NCBI GenBank assembly: GCA_009711615.1
Contig: VENI01000003.1
Span: forward strand, 62,001-126,000
Direction of reading: 5' to 3'
DNA from: Bacillota bacterium
Lineage (GTDB): Bacteria; Bacillota; Desulfotomaculia; Desulfotomaculales; Desulfohalotomaculaceae
Length of the DNA stretch: 64,000 bases
This document shows positions 16,407-24,376 of the stretch, piece after piece. Both the position numbers and the translations under genes were made by a program. The notes beneath the pieces are model-generated. The model was not told the DNA's origin, made no database searches, and saw only the letters and a list, made by a program, of their open reading frames with translations. Within the stretch, counting starts at the first letter, position 1, and every line of letters starts with the position of its first letter.

Positions 16407-18677
16407 TTACTTATTGATTCCCATAAACACTTTTTCAGGAGTGATGGGGAGGCTTTTTATAGTCACGCCTACTGCATTATACACCGCGTGGGCAATTGCT
16501 GGAGCGGGCGTGTTAATGACAACTTCACCAATGGATTTGGCTCCAAAGGGGCCGGTGGGCTCATAACTTTCTTCAAAATGAACTCTAATATTACCGATGT
16601 CTTTTCTACATGGTATCTTGTAAGTCATGAATGAGTTGGTTTGCAGACCGCCTTTCTTGCCATACTTCACATCTTCATACAACGCCAAACCTATTCCTTG
16701 CACTATGCCGCCTTCAACCTGAATTCTGGCTAACTTGGGGTTGATCACGGTGCCGCAGTCCACCACTGCCACATAATCAATTAAATCAACTTTACCGGTT
16801 TCTTTATCCACTTCCACTTCGGCAAATCCGGCTACAAAGGGTGGGGGGGAAACGTCACTGCCGTGGGTGGCATTACCAACCAATTGCTGCTTTCCTATGC
16901 CCAATACCATTAGTTCTGCTAGTTTTTTCAGGGTGATAGTATTATTTGTAGCAGATATATTTTTACCGTCAAATTCAACTTCCTGGGGTGAAACTTCTAA
17001 TAAATGGGCTCCGCATTTAATAATTTTTTTCTTTAAATCTTCGGCAGCCTTTACCACGGCCATTCCGGTAACATAGGTGGTGCTGGAGGCGTAAGAACCT
17101 GGGTCATAGGGGGAAACATCGGTATCCGCTGCATTAACGGTAATATTATCTATGGATGTTTCCAGCACTTCAGCGGCCATTTGAGCCAATATGGTATCGC
17201 TTCCCGTTCCCATATCGGTGGAACCAATCAGCAATGTAAAATTGCCATCATCATTTAACCTTACCCCTGCAGAAGCGGTATCTATTCCAGCAATGCCCGA
17301 TCCCTGCATGGTAACCGCCATGCCAACTGCCCGCACTTTGTTGTTAGACAATTCTTTTTGAGGATATTTTTCATTCCAATTAATTAGTTCTTTACCTTTT
17401 TCTATGCACTGGCGCAGGGTGGAACTTCCTAAAAGCTTACCGTTATAGGTGAGGCAAGTTTCCCCTTCATTTATTATGTTCTTTAACCTTATTTCAGCTG
17501 GATCCATGTTTAGTTTTTTTGCAAGTTTGTTAACAGCAGACTCCAGTGCAAAGGTTCCCTGGGTGGCACCATAGCCTCGCAATGCACCGGCCGGCATTTT
17601 GTTTGTATAAACCACATTACCCATAAATCTAACGGCGTTGGTTTTGTTATACAACGGCAGGGTTTTCTCACCGGCCACTGAAAAAACTGTGGGAGCATGC
17701 TCGCCATATGCCCCTGTATCAGACAAACCTTGGATATCATAAGCTTTAATATTTCCCTCTTTATCTGCACCTAGCCTAACTTTTAACCGCATGGCATGCC
17801 GGCTGTTGGTGCAGGTAAAGGTCTCTTTGCGGCTATAGACGATTTTTGCAGGTTTACCGGTTTTTTGGGTTACCAATGCAGCGAAAATCTCCACTGCACC
17901 GGTTTGTTTACCACCAAATCCGCCACCTATTCTGGGCTTTATTACTCTTATTTTACTGGACGGTATTTCCAGTGACCTGGCCAGTTGTCTTTTTATATGA
18001 AACGGAATTTGTGTTGAACTTACCACCACCAACCTGCCGGTATGATCAAAATAACTGTAAGCCCGGTATGTTTCCATCATAGCCTGGGCCTGAGCCTGGG
18101 TGTAATAAGTTTCTTCCACAACCACATCACATTTTTTTAGTTCTTCTTCAATATCTCCAACCTGTACTTTATGTGTGCAGGCAATGTTATTTTCCTTTTT
18201 CATACCGATATCGAAATTACAGTGTAGATCATTTTCAGGGTGTACTGTGGATTGATGGCTGTCTGCCTCTTCAAAATCTATTACAGGTTCATAAACCTCA
18301 TATTCAACATTGATTAAATCTATGGCCAGTGCCGCTGTCTTTTCATCCGTAGCCGCTATTACCGCCACCTCATCACCTTTGTACCGTACTATTTCATCCA
18401 ATATTAGTCGGTCATATGGTGAAGGCTCGGGGTATGACTGCCCGGCCAGTGTAAACCTTATGTTGGGAACGTCTTTATATGTGAGCACGCACTCCACGCC
18501 ATCCAAATTTTCTGCCTCTGCGGTATCAATGGACTTTATTTTGGCAAATGCGTGGGGGCTGCGCAGTATCTTAATCACTAGGGTGTTTGGCGGTATCATG
18601 TCCTCTGTATAAACAGGCCGCCCAGTGGCGATATCCATTCCATCTATTTTGGCAATTCCTTTACCAACCTGCTTCAT
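16407..18677 (-). CDS. xdh: Molybdenum hydroxylase (xanthine dehydrogenase family) catalytic subunit
   Basis: A 756-residue molybdopterin subunit that hydroxylates a purine or other heterocycle with water as oxygen donor. Visible elements are the N-terminal a/b hammerhead domain (KIDGMDIATGRPVYTED), RIGGGFGGKQ at the molybdenum site, ALRGYGATQGTFALES with the conserved active-site arginine, GSTDMGTGSDT, and the late GAKSIGEVV carrying the catalytic glutamate. It is the last gene of a FAD / 2Fe-2S / Mo-subunit operon. The divergent yqeC and mocA-like genes point to a selenium-dependent hydroxylase, perhaps a purine hydroxylase. The substrate is not proven by sequence. Confidence 0.9.
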   Translation of the reverse strand: MKQVGKGIAKIDGMDIATGRPVYTEDMIPPNTLVIKILRSPHAFAKIKSIDTAEAENLDGVECVLTYKDVPNIRFTLAGQSYPEPSPYDRLILDEIVRYKGDEVAVIAATDEKTAALAIDLINVEYEVYEPVIDFEEADSHQSTVHPENDLHCNFDIGMKKENNIACTHKVQVGDIEEELKKCDVVVEETYYTQAQAQAMMETYRAYSYFDHTGRLVVVSSTQIPFHIKRQLARSLEIPSSKIRVIKPRIGGGFGGKQTGAVEIFAALVTQKTGKPAKIVYSRKETFTCTNSRHAMRLKVRLGADKEGNIKAYDIQGLSDTGAYGEHAPTVFSVAGEKTLPLYNKTNAVRFMGNVVYTNKMPAGALRGYGATQGTFALESAVNKLAKKLNMDPAEIRLKNIINEGETCLTYNGKLLGSSTLRQCIEKGKELINWNEKYPQKELSNNKVRAVGMAVTMQGSGIAGIDTASAGVRLNDDGNFTLLIGSTDMGTGSDTILAQMAAEVLETSIDNITVNAADTDVSPYDPGSYASSTTYVTGMAVVKAAEDLKKKIIKCGAHLLEVSPQEVEFDGKNISATNNTITLKKLAELMVLGIGKQQLVGNATHGSDVSPPPFVAGFAEVEVDKETGKVDLIDYVAVVDCGTVINPKLARIQVEGGIVQGIGLALYEDVKYGKKGGLQTNSFMTYKIPCRKDIGNIRVHFEESYEPTGPFGAKSIGEVVINTPAPAIAHAVYNAVGVTIKSLPITPEKVFMGINK

Positions 18678-18679
18678 GG

Positions 18680-19129
18680 TTATTTGACCTCCAAATACTT
18701 TTTAACTGCCCTTAACTGGCCCATATACCCTGTGCATCGGCATAAGTTACCGGTTAAGTAGTGTACTATTTCTTCTTCGGTGGGGTGATTCAGTTCATTT
18801 TTCATGGCCAGCACAGTCATAATGAAACCAGGACTGCAGAAACCGCACTGTTCCGCACCTTCTGCCACCAGAACCTCTGCAAATTTTTTGGCTTCCTGCT
18901 GTACCCCTTCAATGGTGGTGATACTTCTGCCCTGGGCTCTAAAGGCCAGAGTAGAGCAGGAAAGGGTGGGTTTCCCATCTATCCAAACTGTACACAAACC
19001 GCAGCAGGAGGTGTCGCAGCCCTGCCGAATGCTTAATAGTCCATAATTTCTAAGTGTATCAGCTAAAAATTCGTCATTAGCAGCTTCCAGTGTTACCTTT
19101 TTATTGTTTATGGTAGTTTCTATCTGCAT
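18680..19129 (-). CDS. Molybdenum hydroxylase 2Fe-2S subunit
   Basis: A 149-residue electron-transfer subunit with two [2Fe-2S] clusters. The plant-ferredoxin-like one uses GCDTSCCGLC plus a later LSC. The second uses CGFCSPG and CRCTGY. It passes electrons from the Mo centre to the FAD subunit. The start overlaps the end of the FAD gene by 10 bp and GGAGGTAATGCA precedes the ATG. Its stop is 2 nt before the catalytic-subunit gene, so the three are tightly coupled. Confidence 0.93.
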   Translation of the reverse strand: MQIETTINNKKVTLEAANDEFLADTLRNYGLLSIRQGCDTSCCGLCTVWIDGKPTLSCSTLAFRAQGRSITTIEGVQQEAKKFAEVLVAEGAEQCGFCSPGFIMTVLAMKNELNHPTEEEIVHYLTGNLCRCTGYMGQLRAVKKYLEVK

Positions 19130-19905
19130 TGCATTACCTCCGTTGCCGCTCTTTTTACCAGCACTTCACACATCGCTTTTCGGTATTCTGCCGAACCCCT
19201 AAGGTTACCAGCGAAGGACAATTCCTCTGCCGCTGCTTTTGCTGAATTACTGATGTCTTCTCCATTGCTTAGTTTTTCTGAGGCGTTTGTGGCAATTACT
19301 GCCCTGGTTGGCCTGGCTCCCACAACAACTAACCAATTATTATCCAATTTAGAAACAGCAGCATTTAGTATCGGAAAGTCACTGCTGGAATTTCTCAGCG
19401 ATTGGTAAGATGCTATTCTACCGGTTTTTTTAATGAATACCTTGGTGAGAATGTCTTTTTGTAGTGATTCTTCCATAAATTGTGCCAGCGGCATTCGGCC
19501 ACCTTTATATAATTCAACTTCGGTATCTAAAGCCAGTAGAGCGGTGATCAAGTCCGAAAAACCATACTTGGAAAAAACACTGGCACCTACCGTTACAACA
19601 TTTCTAAACTGTACACCAATGATGTTGTTTACTGATTTTGGTAACACACCATTAAAGTGTTCTTTTAATGCCGGGTGGGTTTCAATATCCCTAAAGGTGG
19701 CCATGGCACCAATTTCTATGTAATCATTATCTTCTCTGATATAATTCAAGTCTAATTTTGACAGGTCAATGGCGGTGTTAATGGTTTTGGAACCCATCCG
19801 TAAAAAAGCGCAACCACCAAGCACGGCACTTTTGTGACTTTCAGTTAATACTTTATAAGCCTCATCTATTGATTCCGGTTGAACTAAGTCAAGTATTTTA
19901 AGCAT
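19120..19905 (-). CDS. Molybdenum hydroxylase FAD-binding subunit
   Basis: A 261-residue FAD subunit of the CO-dehydrogenase/xanthine-dehydrogenase medium-chain type. It has VLGGCAFLRMGS near the start, then VGASVFSKYGFSDLITALLALD where the usual NASPxSD FAD-pyrophosphate motif lies. It is first in the operon, with an AGGAGGG ribosome binding site. It is a little shorter than typical members (about 280-290 residues). Confidence 0.9.
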   Translation of the reverse strand: MLKILDLVQPESIDEAYKVLTESHKSAVLGGCAFLRMGSKTINTAIDLSKLDLNYIREDNDYIEIGAMATFRDIETHPALKEHFNGVLPKSVNNIIGVQFRNVVTVGASVFSKYGFSDLITALLALDTEVELYKGGRMPLAQFMEESLQKDILTKVFIKKTGRIASYQSLRNSSSDFPILNAAVSKLDNNWLVVVGARPTRAVIATNASEKLSNGEDISNSAKAAAEELSFAGNLRGSAEYRKAMCEVLVKRAATEVMQCR

Positions 19906-19936
19906 TCACTTGCCCTCCTGTGAAAAACCTCTATAA

Positions 19937-19966
19937 TTGACTATTTTACCAGAACACAAATATAAT
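19937..19966 (+). promoter_or_regulatory. Sigma-A type promoter of yqeC
   Basis: TTGACT (19937-19942), an 18-bp spacer and a perfect TATAAT (19961-19966), about 30 bp before the yqeC start. It lies in the divergent gap shared with the hydroxylase operon. Confidence 0.65.
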
Positions 19967-19996
19967 TGTTAGGGTTATTTTTTTGAAAGGGAATGG

Positions 19997-20761
19997 ATGC
20001 AGATGAAACTATTCAAGGCACTTAACTTAAAAAATAAAGAGTTGGTTTGTTTTGTGGGTGCCGGTGGCAAGTCCAGCTTGATGGGCCTGCTGGCCAGGGA
20101 ATGTGTGAAGGCAGGGGCCAAAGTGCTGGTTACTACCACCACCCAAATGTATTATCATCAACTAAAAAAGTGTAGTCCGCTGGTAGTGCTGCAGCAGGCA
20201 GATAACTTATTGCCTATGCTGAATAAACATGCTGAAAGCAATAAAATTTTGGCTGCAGCTAGTACGCTATTAGATAATCAAAAGGTAATAGGATTAAACA
20301 AAGAATTGCTGGATCATATTCATAGTTCCGGGATGTTTGATTATATCCTGGTGGAGGCAGATGGTGCCCGGGGCAAGTCAATAAAAGTACCATCTGAACA
20401 TGAACCGGTACTGCCTTCATTAACCACAACGGTGCTACCCGTAATCGGTCTGGATGTTCTGGGCTGCCCCTTGGACGGGGGGCATGTACACCGCTCACAC
20501 CTGTTTAGCCAAGCAGTGGGGCAGAGGGAGGGTGAGCCAGTTACTGAAAAGACCATTATAAAAATGTTTTTATACTATGAACGGGTAGTGAGAAAAACTA
20601 ACCCCAATGTAAACTGGGTACCAATTTTAAATAAGCTGGATTATCTAGCTGATAAGAATGAAGCCACAAGAATAGCAATACAGATGATTAGTTTAAGCAC
20701 ACAACAGGTATTGCTAACATCTACTTCTTCATCTCAACCTGTTTTGGAGGTGGTGAAATGA
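19997..20761 (+). CDS. yqeC: YqeC, putative selenium-dependent hydroxylase accessory protein
   Basis: A 254-residue P-loop protein (FVGAGGKSSLMGLLA as Walker A; VTTTTQM; VEADGARGKSIK) of the YqeC family. Members travel with the labile-selenium molybdenum hydroxylases and are thought to act in their maturation; the chemistry is not established. It is divergent from a molybdenum hydroxylase operon and overlaps the following mocA-like gene by four bases. An alternative ATG two codons downstream (20003) has similar support. Confidence 0.88.
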   Translation: MQMKLFKALNLKNKELVCFVGAGGKSSLMGLLARECVKAGAKVLVTTTTQMYYHQLKKCSPLVVLQQADNLLPMLNKHAESNKILAAASTLLDNQKVIGLNKELLDHIHSSGMFDYILVEADGARGKSIKVPSEHEPVLPSLTTTVLPVIGLDVLGCPLDGGHVHRSHLFSQAVGQREGEPVTEKTIIKMFLYYERVVRKTNPNVNWVPILNKLDYLADKNEATRIAIQMISLSTQQVLLTSTSSSQPVLEVVK

Positions 20762-21342
20762 TATCAGCAGTAATTCTGGCTGCCGGTCTTTCCCGACGCA
20801 TGGGAAAGCCAAAGCAACTGCTACCACTGGGTAGTAAAAAACTGGTGGAACATGCTGTTGCCAATGCCCTATATTCTAAAGCAGGGGAAGTGATAGTGGT
20901 AATTGGGGCACAGCGGGAAAAGGTAGAACAAACGCTGTCTTTATATGATGTTAAAACGGTTTTTAATCCCCGGTATAATGAAGGGCAGGGGACATCGGTG
21001 GCTGCAGGGGCGGCGGCAGTATCATCACAGTGCCAAGGTATTTTATATCTGCTGGCGGACCAGCCATTTGTTTACCCGGAAGTTATTGATGGCATCATTG
21101 ATGCCTTTTTAGATAAAAAGGCACCTGTTGTTAGGGCGGGAAGAACTGGCCACCCGGTATTATTTGACATAGCATTAAAACACCAAATAATGCAGCTTTC
21201 CGGCGATACAGGAGGACGAAAGATAATAAGTAAGTACAAACAGAATATTGTGACAGTACCAGTGTGCCAATGCTTTTTAACGGCTGACTTAGATACTGAA
21301 GAAGATTATCAAAGAGCTAAGGCTCTTTTTATAATAAAATAG
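20758..21342 (+). CDS. MocA-like molybdenum cofactor nucleotidyltransferase (YgfJ type)
   Basis: A 194-residue nucleotidyltransferase with the family start VILAAGLSRRMGKPKQLLPL (NTP-binding G and K residues) and LLADQPFV holding the metal-binding aspartate. MocA converts Mo-molybdopterin to the cytosine dinucleotide form used by hydroxylases of this type; YgfJ relatives accompany selenium-dependent hydroxylases. Translation is coupled to yqeC through an ATGA overlap. The partner operon is the divergent xdh set. Confidence 0.88.
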   Translation: MISAVILAAGLSRRMGKPKQLLPLGSKKLVEHAVANALYSKAGEVIVVIGAQREKVEQTLSLYDVKTVFNPRYNEGQGTSVAAGAAAVSSQCQGILYLLADQPFVYPEVIDGIIDAFLDKKAPVVRAGRTGHPVLFDIALKHQIMQLSGDTGGRKIISKYKQNIVTVPVCQCFLTADLDTEEDYQRAKALFIIK

Positions 21343-21370
21343 TGGGATTCAGTTAATATGTTAAAAAATG

Positions 21371-21407
21371 AAAATGCCTGAAGGTTCACCCTGCCTTCAG
21401 GCATTTT
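21371..21407. terminator. Strong terminator between the mocA-like and HdrD-like genes
   Basis: AAAATGCCTGAAGG (21371-21384) and CCTTCAGGCATTTT (21394-21407) form a perfect 14-bp stem with a 9-nt loop. It serves the yqeC operon; the HdrD-like gene converges from the right. Confidence 0.9.
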
Positions 21408-21466
21408 ATAGAGGAAAGAACGTAGAGGTGAGAATAGTATGCTGCCAAAATTAACCTCTACAGGTT

Positions 21467-22702
21467 TTATTCAGCTGTTTTCTCGTCCATAATTAGTGCT
21501 TCGCTAACCAAGTGGTGCAAATGAATCACCTTAGCATCCAATTTGTAATATTTAATGATATCAGTTAACTGGTCAAAACAATTATGGCATGGGCAGGCCA
21601 CTAAATTTGCACCGGTGGCTTTAATTTGCTCTGTCTTCAACTTACCTTTGGCCATGCGGTAAGGATAAATGTCCTTGCCCATGGCAAGCAGACCACCGCC
21701 GCCGCCACAGCAGTAATTATACTTGCCGTGGGGGTTCATTTCCCTGAAATCCATTACAGTATGGTTCAGTATAAATCTGGGTTCTTCGGCCAGGCCTTCT
21801 TTACGTACAGAGTTACATGGGTCATGTAATGTGATTGGTTCTGTATGTAAAGACTTGTCAATTTTCAGTTTTCCATCTTTAATCCATTCTACAATTTTTT
21901 CCAGAAGACTATTAACAGGGTAGAAGGGGTCTTTAGTCCAAACCTTAGGACCCCACTTTTGCGCCCTGGTGGCGTGTCCGCACTCTGTTACAACTACTTC
22001 TTTTACTTTTAACCGCCGTACTTCTTCTCCAATGCGCTCAGTTAATATTCTTGATTCCTCGTCATTACCATTAAATAAGCCATAATGAGTGGCATCCCAC
22101 CATTTGCTGCTAGATGTCCAGTTTGCCCCAACGTACCACATGATTTTGGCAATGCTTTGTACGTCTTGCGGATAATATTTAATTTCTCTAGGGTCCCATA
22201 AGAACAGAAAGTCTGCCCCTTCCTTGTCTACTGGAATCTTAGCATTAGGATCTCCCACTTCTTCTTGCAATTCTTCTTCCATCCATTCCAATGTATCTAG
22301 GTAATCTTCTTTACTAACTTCCATTTGGTTACCGGTATTAACTTGTGCATCCACTACGTCTTGTAGAAATCCTGGCGACTTAAGACCGAAATTGCCTCTA
22401 ATAGTGCGAACTGTTGTGGCCACATCTACACCCATTGGGCATTCCATGGTGCAACGGCCACACATCGTACAGGCCCAAATAAAGGTGGAGTTTAATACTT
22501 GGTCTCTCATACCCAGTGCAATTTGCCTTAAAAACTTACGAGGATCTGCATTATCGTGTGCATCGCTGTATGGGCATCCGGCAGTACACATGCCACAGGT
22601 AAGGCAGTTGCTGAAATCTGATGGGTTTTTATCAGTACACATTTTTGATATTACTTCGTCTTTAAAACCTGGTTCTAATGTTTTAGCCTCAAGAACACTC
22701 AA
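21467..22702 (-). CDS. HdrD/DsrK/TmcB-like iron-sulfur protein
   Basis: A 411-residue soluble protein with two 4Fe-4S ferredoxin motifs at the N-terminus (CLTCGMCTAGCP and CTMCGRCTMECP) and a cysteine-rich domain at the C-terminus (CCGGGGGLLAMG followed by CPCHNC), the kind that holds the unusual 4Fe-4S centre of heterodisulfide reductases. In the first cysteine-rich repeat only ECGHA remains of the usual motif. Relatives include HdrD, DsrK and TmcB, which exchange electrons with thiols or a membrane partner. No membrane subunit is adjacent. Start is TTG behind GGGAGGGG. The partner and the reaction are unknown. Confidence 0.82.
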   Translation of the reverse strand: MSVLEAKTLEPGFKDEVISKMCTDKNPSDFSNCLTCGMCTAGCPYSDAHDNADPRKFLRQIALGMRDQVLNSTFIWACTMCGRCTMECPMGVDVATTVRTIRGNFGLKSPGFLQDVVDAQVNTGNQMEVSKEDYLDTLEWMEEELQEEVGDPNAKIPVDKEGADFLFLWDPREIKYYPQDVQSIAKIMWYVGANWTSSSKWWDATHYGLFNGNDEESRILTERIGEEVRRLKVKEVVVTECGHATRAQKWGPKVWTKDPFYPVNSLLEKIVEWIKDGKLKIDKSLHTEPITLHDPCNSVRKEGLAEEPRFILNHTVMDFREMNPHGKYNYCCGGGGGLLAMGKDIYPYRMAKGKLKTEQIKATGANLVACPCHNCFDQLTDIIKYYKLDAKVIHLHHLVSEALIMDEKTAE

Positions 22703-23073
22703 TTAAGTCCCCTCCCACCATTCAAAGAAATTAATTAAAATATTTAAATAATATTTATTAAGTTTTATATAACTAACGCCAGTATATGATTGATATGCAA
22801 TTATTGTCAAAAGCCAAAATATCAAATCTTAAACCAAAATAAGCTATATATTGCTACTTATAAAGATTACAAATCAATTACTTAATTAATTATTGATTAT
22901 ACACAAATTACCAATAAATTATACTTGGGTAAACATCAACAAAATGGTTTTAGCCATATTTTTTACATGGGATAGCTGAAACTTTTTTAGTTTATACTCT
23001 TTTTAAGGCGGCATTTTGTAAATAAAAAAAATTAGCATCATATACTGTAAAGAGTGGAAAGGGGTGAAGCTTT
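22703..23073. other. Long AT-rich divergent intergenic region
   Basis: A stretch of 371 bp with no supported gene, between the HdrD-like gene (leftward) and ytxC (rightward). It must hold both promoters. Near ytxC, GCATCATATACTG (about 23036-23047) resembles a sporulation sigma-E/K -10 element, but no clear -35 partner is visible. No notable hairpin was seen. Confidence 0.35.
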
Positions 23074-23967
23074 TTGAACCCAGACATCTCTATAGGCGCA
23101 ACAAAACATATAGACTTGATTAAATCTAATTTAAACCGACAGGTTCAGGGAATGGAGAACAATGGGATGAAGTTAGAGGTCGATGAATTACCGTTAGGTA
23201 AGTATACATTTTTAAATTTTAATGTTAAAAAAGCAAACAGTGGTTACCAAAACTATCAATTATTCAAAAATTCTGTTGCCAGTGTAATTTCTGACGTTAT
23301 TCTAAATAAGTGGGAGAATTATATTATCTATGATATAATTCGCGAAAATTACTATTATTATAATGAAGATGAAAGAAATAAAATATTCAAATATGCCCAA
23401 GAACATGTAAATAATAATGAAGGTATCACTGAGCTTGATTATAAACCAGTTCATCAGGATCGTCGGGCGCAAATCTACCAACAGTTAAAAGAGTACCTGT
23501 CTAATAACGATCATTTGGTAGTAGACGGGTTTATTCAATTTCGTCTAAAAGATTATGTGTCTTTCCTAAGGGAAGTGACTGAATCTGCGGTAGATGAATT
23601 TTTGATGGAAAGGGAATATGACGAGTTTATCCAGATTTTAAGATACTTTGCAGAAATTCAGGAACCAAAAGTAAACGAAGTCCATGTGGTACTAAAACCT
23701 GACAGCACGTACAAATTATACGATGAGAATAAAGATGTTATTAACAGTGACTACCTAGAAGAATTTATCATGACCATGAATGAAGAGATAAACTATGAAG
23801 ATTTAGTGATTAGTGCTTTGATTTCCATTTCACCTAAGGAAATTGTATTTCACCATGACAAGGAAAAAATTCCTAATAATACTATTAAAACAATTAAAGA
23901 TGTATTTATTGACAAGGTGAATGTGTGTAACGGTTGCCAGTGGTGTGAAACAGAGATGAAATCATGA
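23074..23967 (+). CDS. ytxC: Putative sporulation protein YtxC
   Basis: A 297-residue protein of the YtxC family, found in endospore formers and often beside thrS, as here. It is mostly charged and helical, with no membrane span or signal peptide. It ends with a cysteine cluster (CNGCQWC). Start is TTG behind GGGGTGAAG. The function is not known; its presence supports a spore-forming host. Confidence 0.85.
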   Translation: MNPDISIGATKHIDLIKSNLNRQVQGMENNGMKLEVDELPLGKYTFLNFNVKKANSGYQNYQLFKNSVASVISDVILNKWENYIIYDIIRENYYYYNEDERNKIFKYAQEHVNNNEGITELDYKPVHQDRRAQIYQQLKEYLSNNDHLVVDGFIQFRLKDYVSFLREVTESAVDEFLMEREYDEFIQILRYFAEIQEPKVNEVHVVLKPDSTYKLYDENKDVINSDYLEEFIMTMNEEINYEDLVISALISISPKEIVFHHDKEKIPNNTIKTIKDVFIDKVNVCNGCQWCETEMKS

Positions 23968-23971
23968 TAAG

Positions 23972-24000
23972 TTGACAGTGCAGTTATGGTTAAATATAAT
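23972..24000 (+). promoter_or_regulatory. thrS: Consensus sigma-A promoter of thrS
   Basis: Perfect TTGACA (23972-23977), 17-bp spacer, perfect TATAAT (23995-24000). It starts right after the ytxC stop and drives the T-box leader. Confidence 0.88.
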
Positions 24001-24004
24001 GTAT

Positions 24005-24043
24005 GTCAGGAGACAGAATTCAGGAGTCAGAAGTCAGAATAAA
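24005..24043 (+). repeat. Heptad repeat copy 1 (in the thrS leader)
   Basis: Units GGAGACA, GAATTCA, GGAGTCA, GAAGTCA and GAATAAA in exact 7-bp phase. It lies just after the -10 box of thrS and before the T-box, so it would be transcribed at the 5' end of the leader. Confidence 0.8.
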
Positions 24044-24097
24044 ATAGTTTAAAAGCGTTCAAGAATATACATGCTTGAATTATTAATATTAAAAGCT

Positions 24098-24349
24098 ATG
24101 AAGAGGACGAGTAAACTTACATTGGCCTAACAGAGAGAAGGTGCCATGGCTGGAAGCGCTTTCGGTACTGGTGAAGTTGAAAACCACCTTGGAGCTATTG
24201 GTTGAAAGCGTGGACAAACCATTGCAAGTAAACCAGATCGGAGGCAGCCGTTATCTGCCGTTTAAGCTGGGCAGAGGATTGTTTTCTGCCAAGCAGGGTG
24301 GAACCGCGGAAATAAGCCGTCCCTGATAATTCATTTGTCAGGGCGGTTT
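24098..24349 (+). promoter_or_regulatory. thrS: Threonine T-box riboswitch with terminator, upstream of thrS
   Basis: A tRNA-sensing T-box leader. The AGAGA-type motif lies near 24132, the threonine specifier ACC at 24183-24185 within GAAAACCACC, and the T-box itself is AGGGTGGAACCGCG at about 24295-24308. The terminator is CCGTCCCTGA...TCAGGGCGG followed by seven Ts (24317-24348). Uncharged tRNA-Thr should favour the antiterminator and switch on thrS. A 61-codon open frame across it is chance. Confidence 0.95.
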
Positions 24350-24376
24350 TTTTATTTTGTAGGAGGGATTTTTAAT

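Noticed and set aside
24141..24326. A 61-residue open frame upstream of thrS
   Set aside because: It lies entirely within the T-box riboswitch, whose conserved elements explain the sequence.
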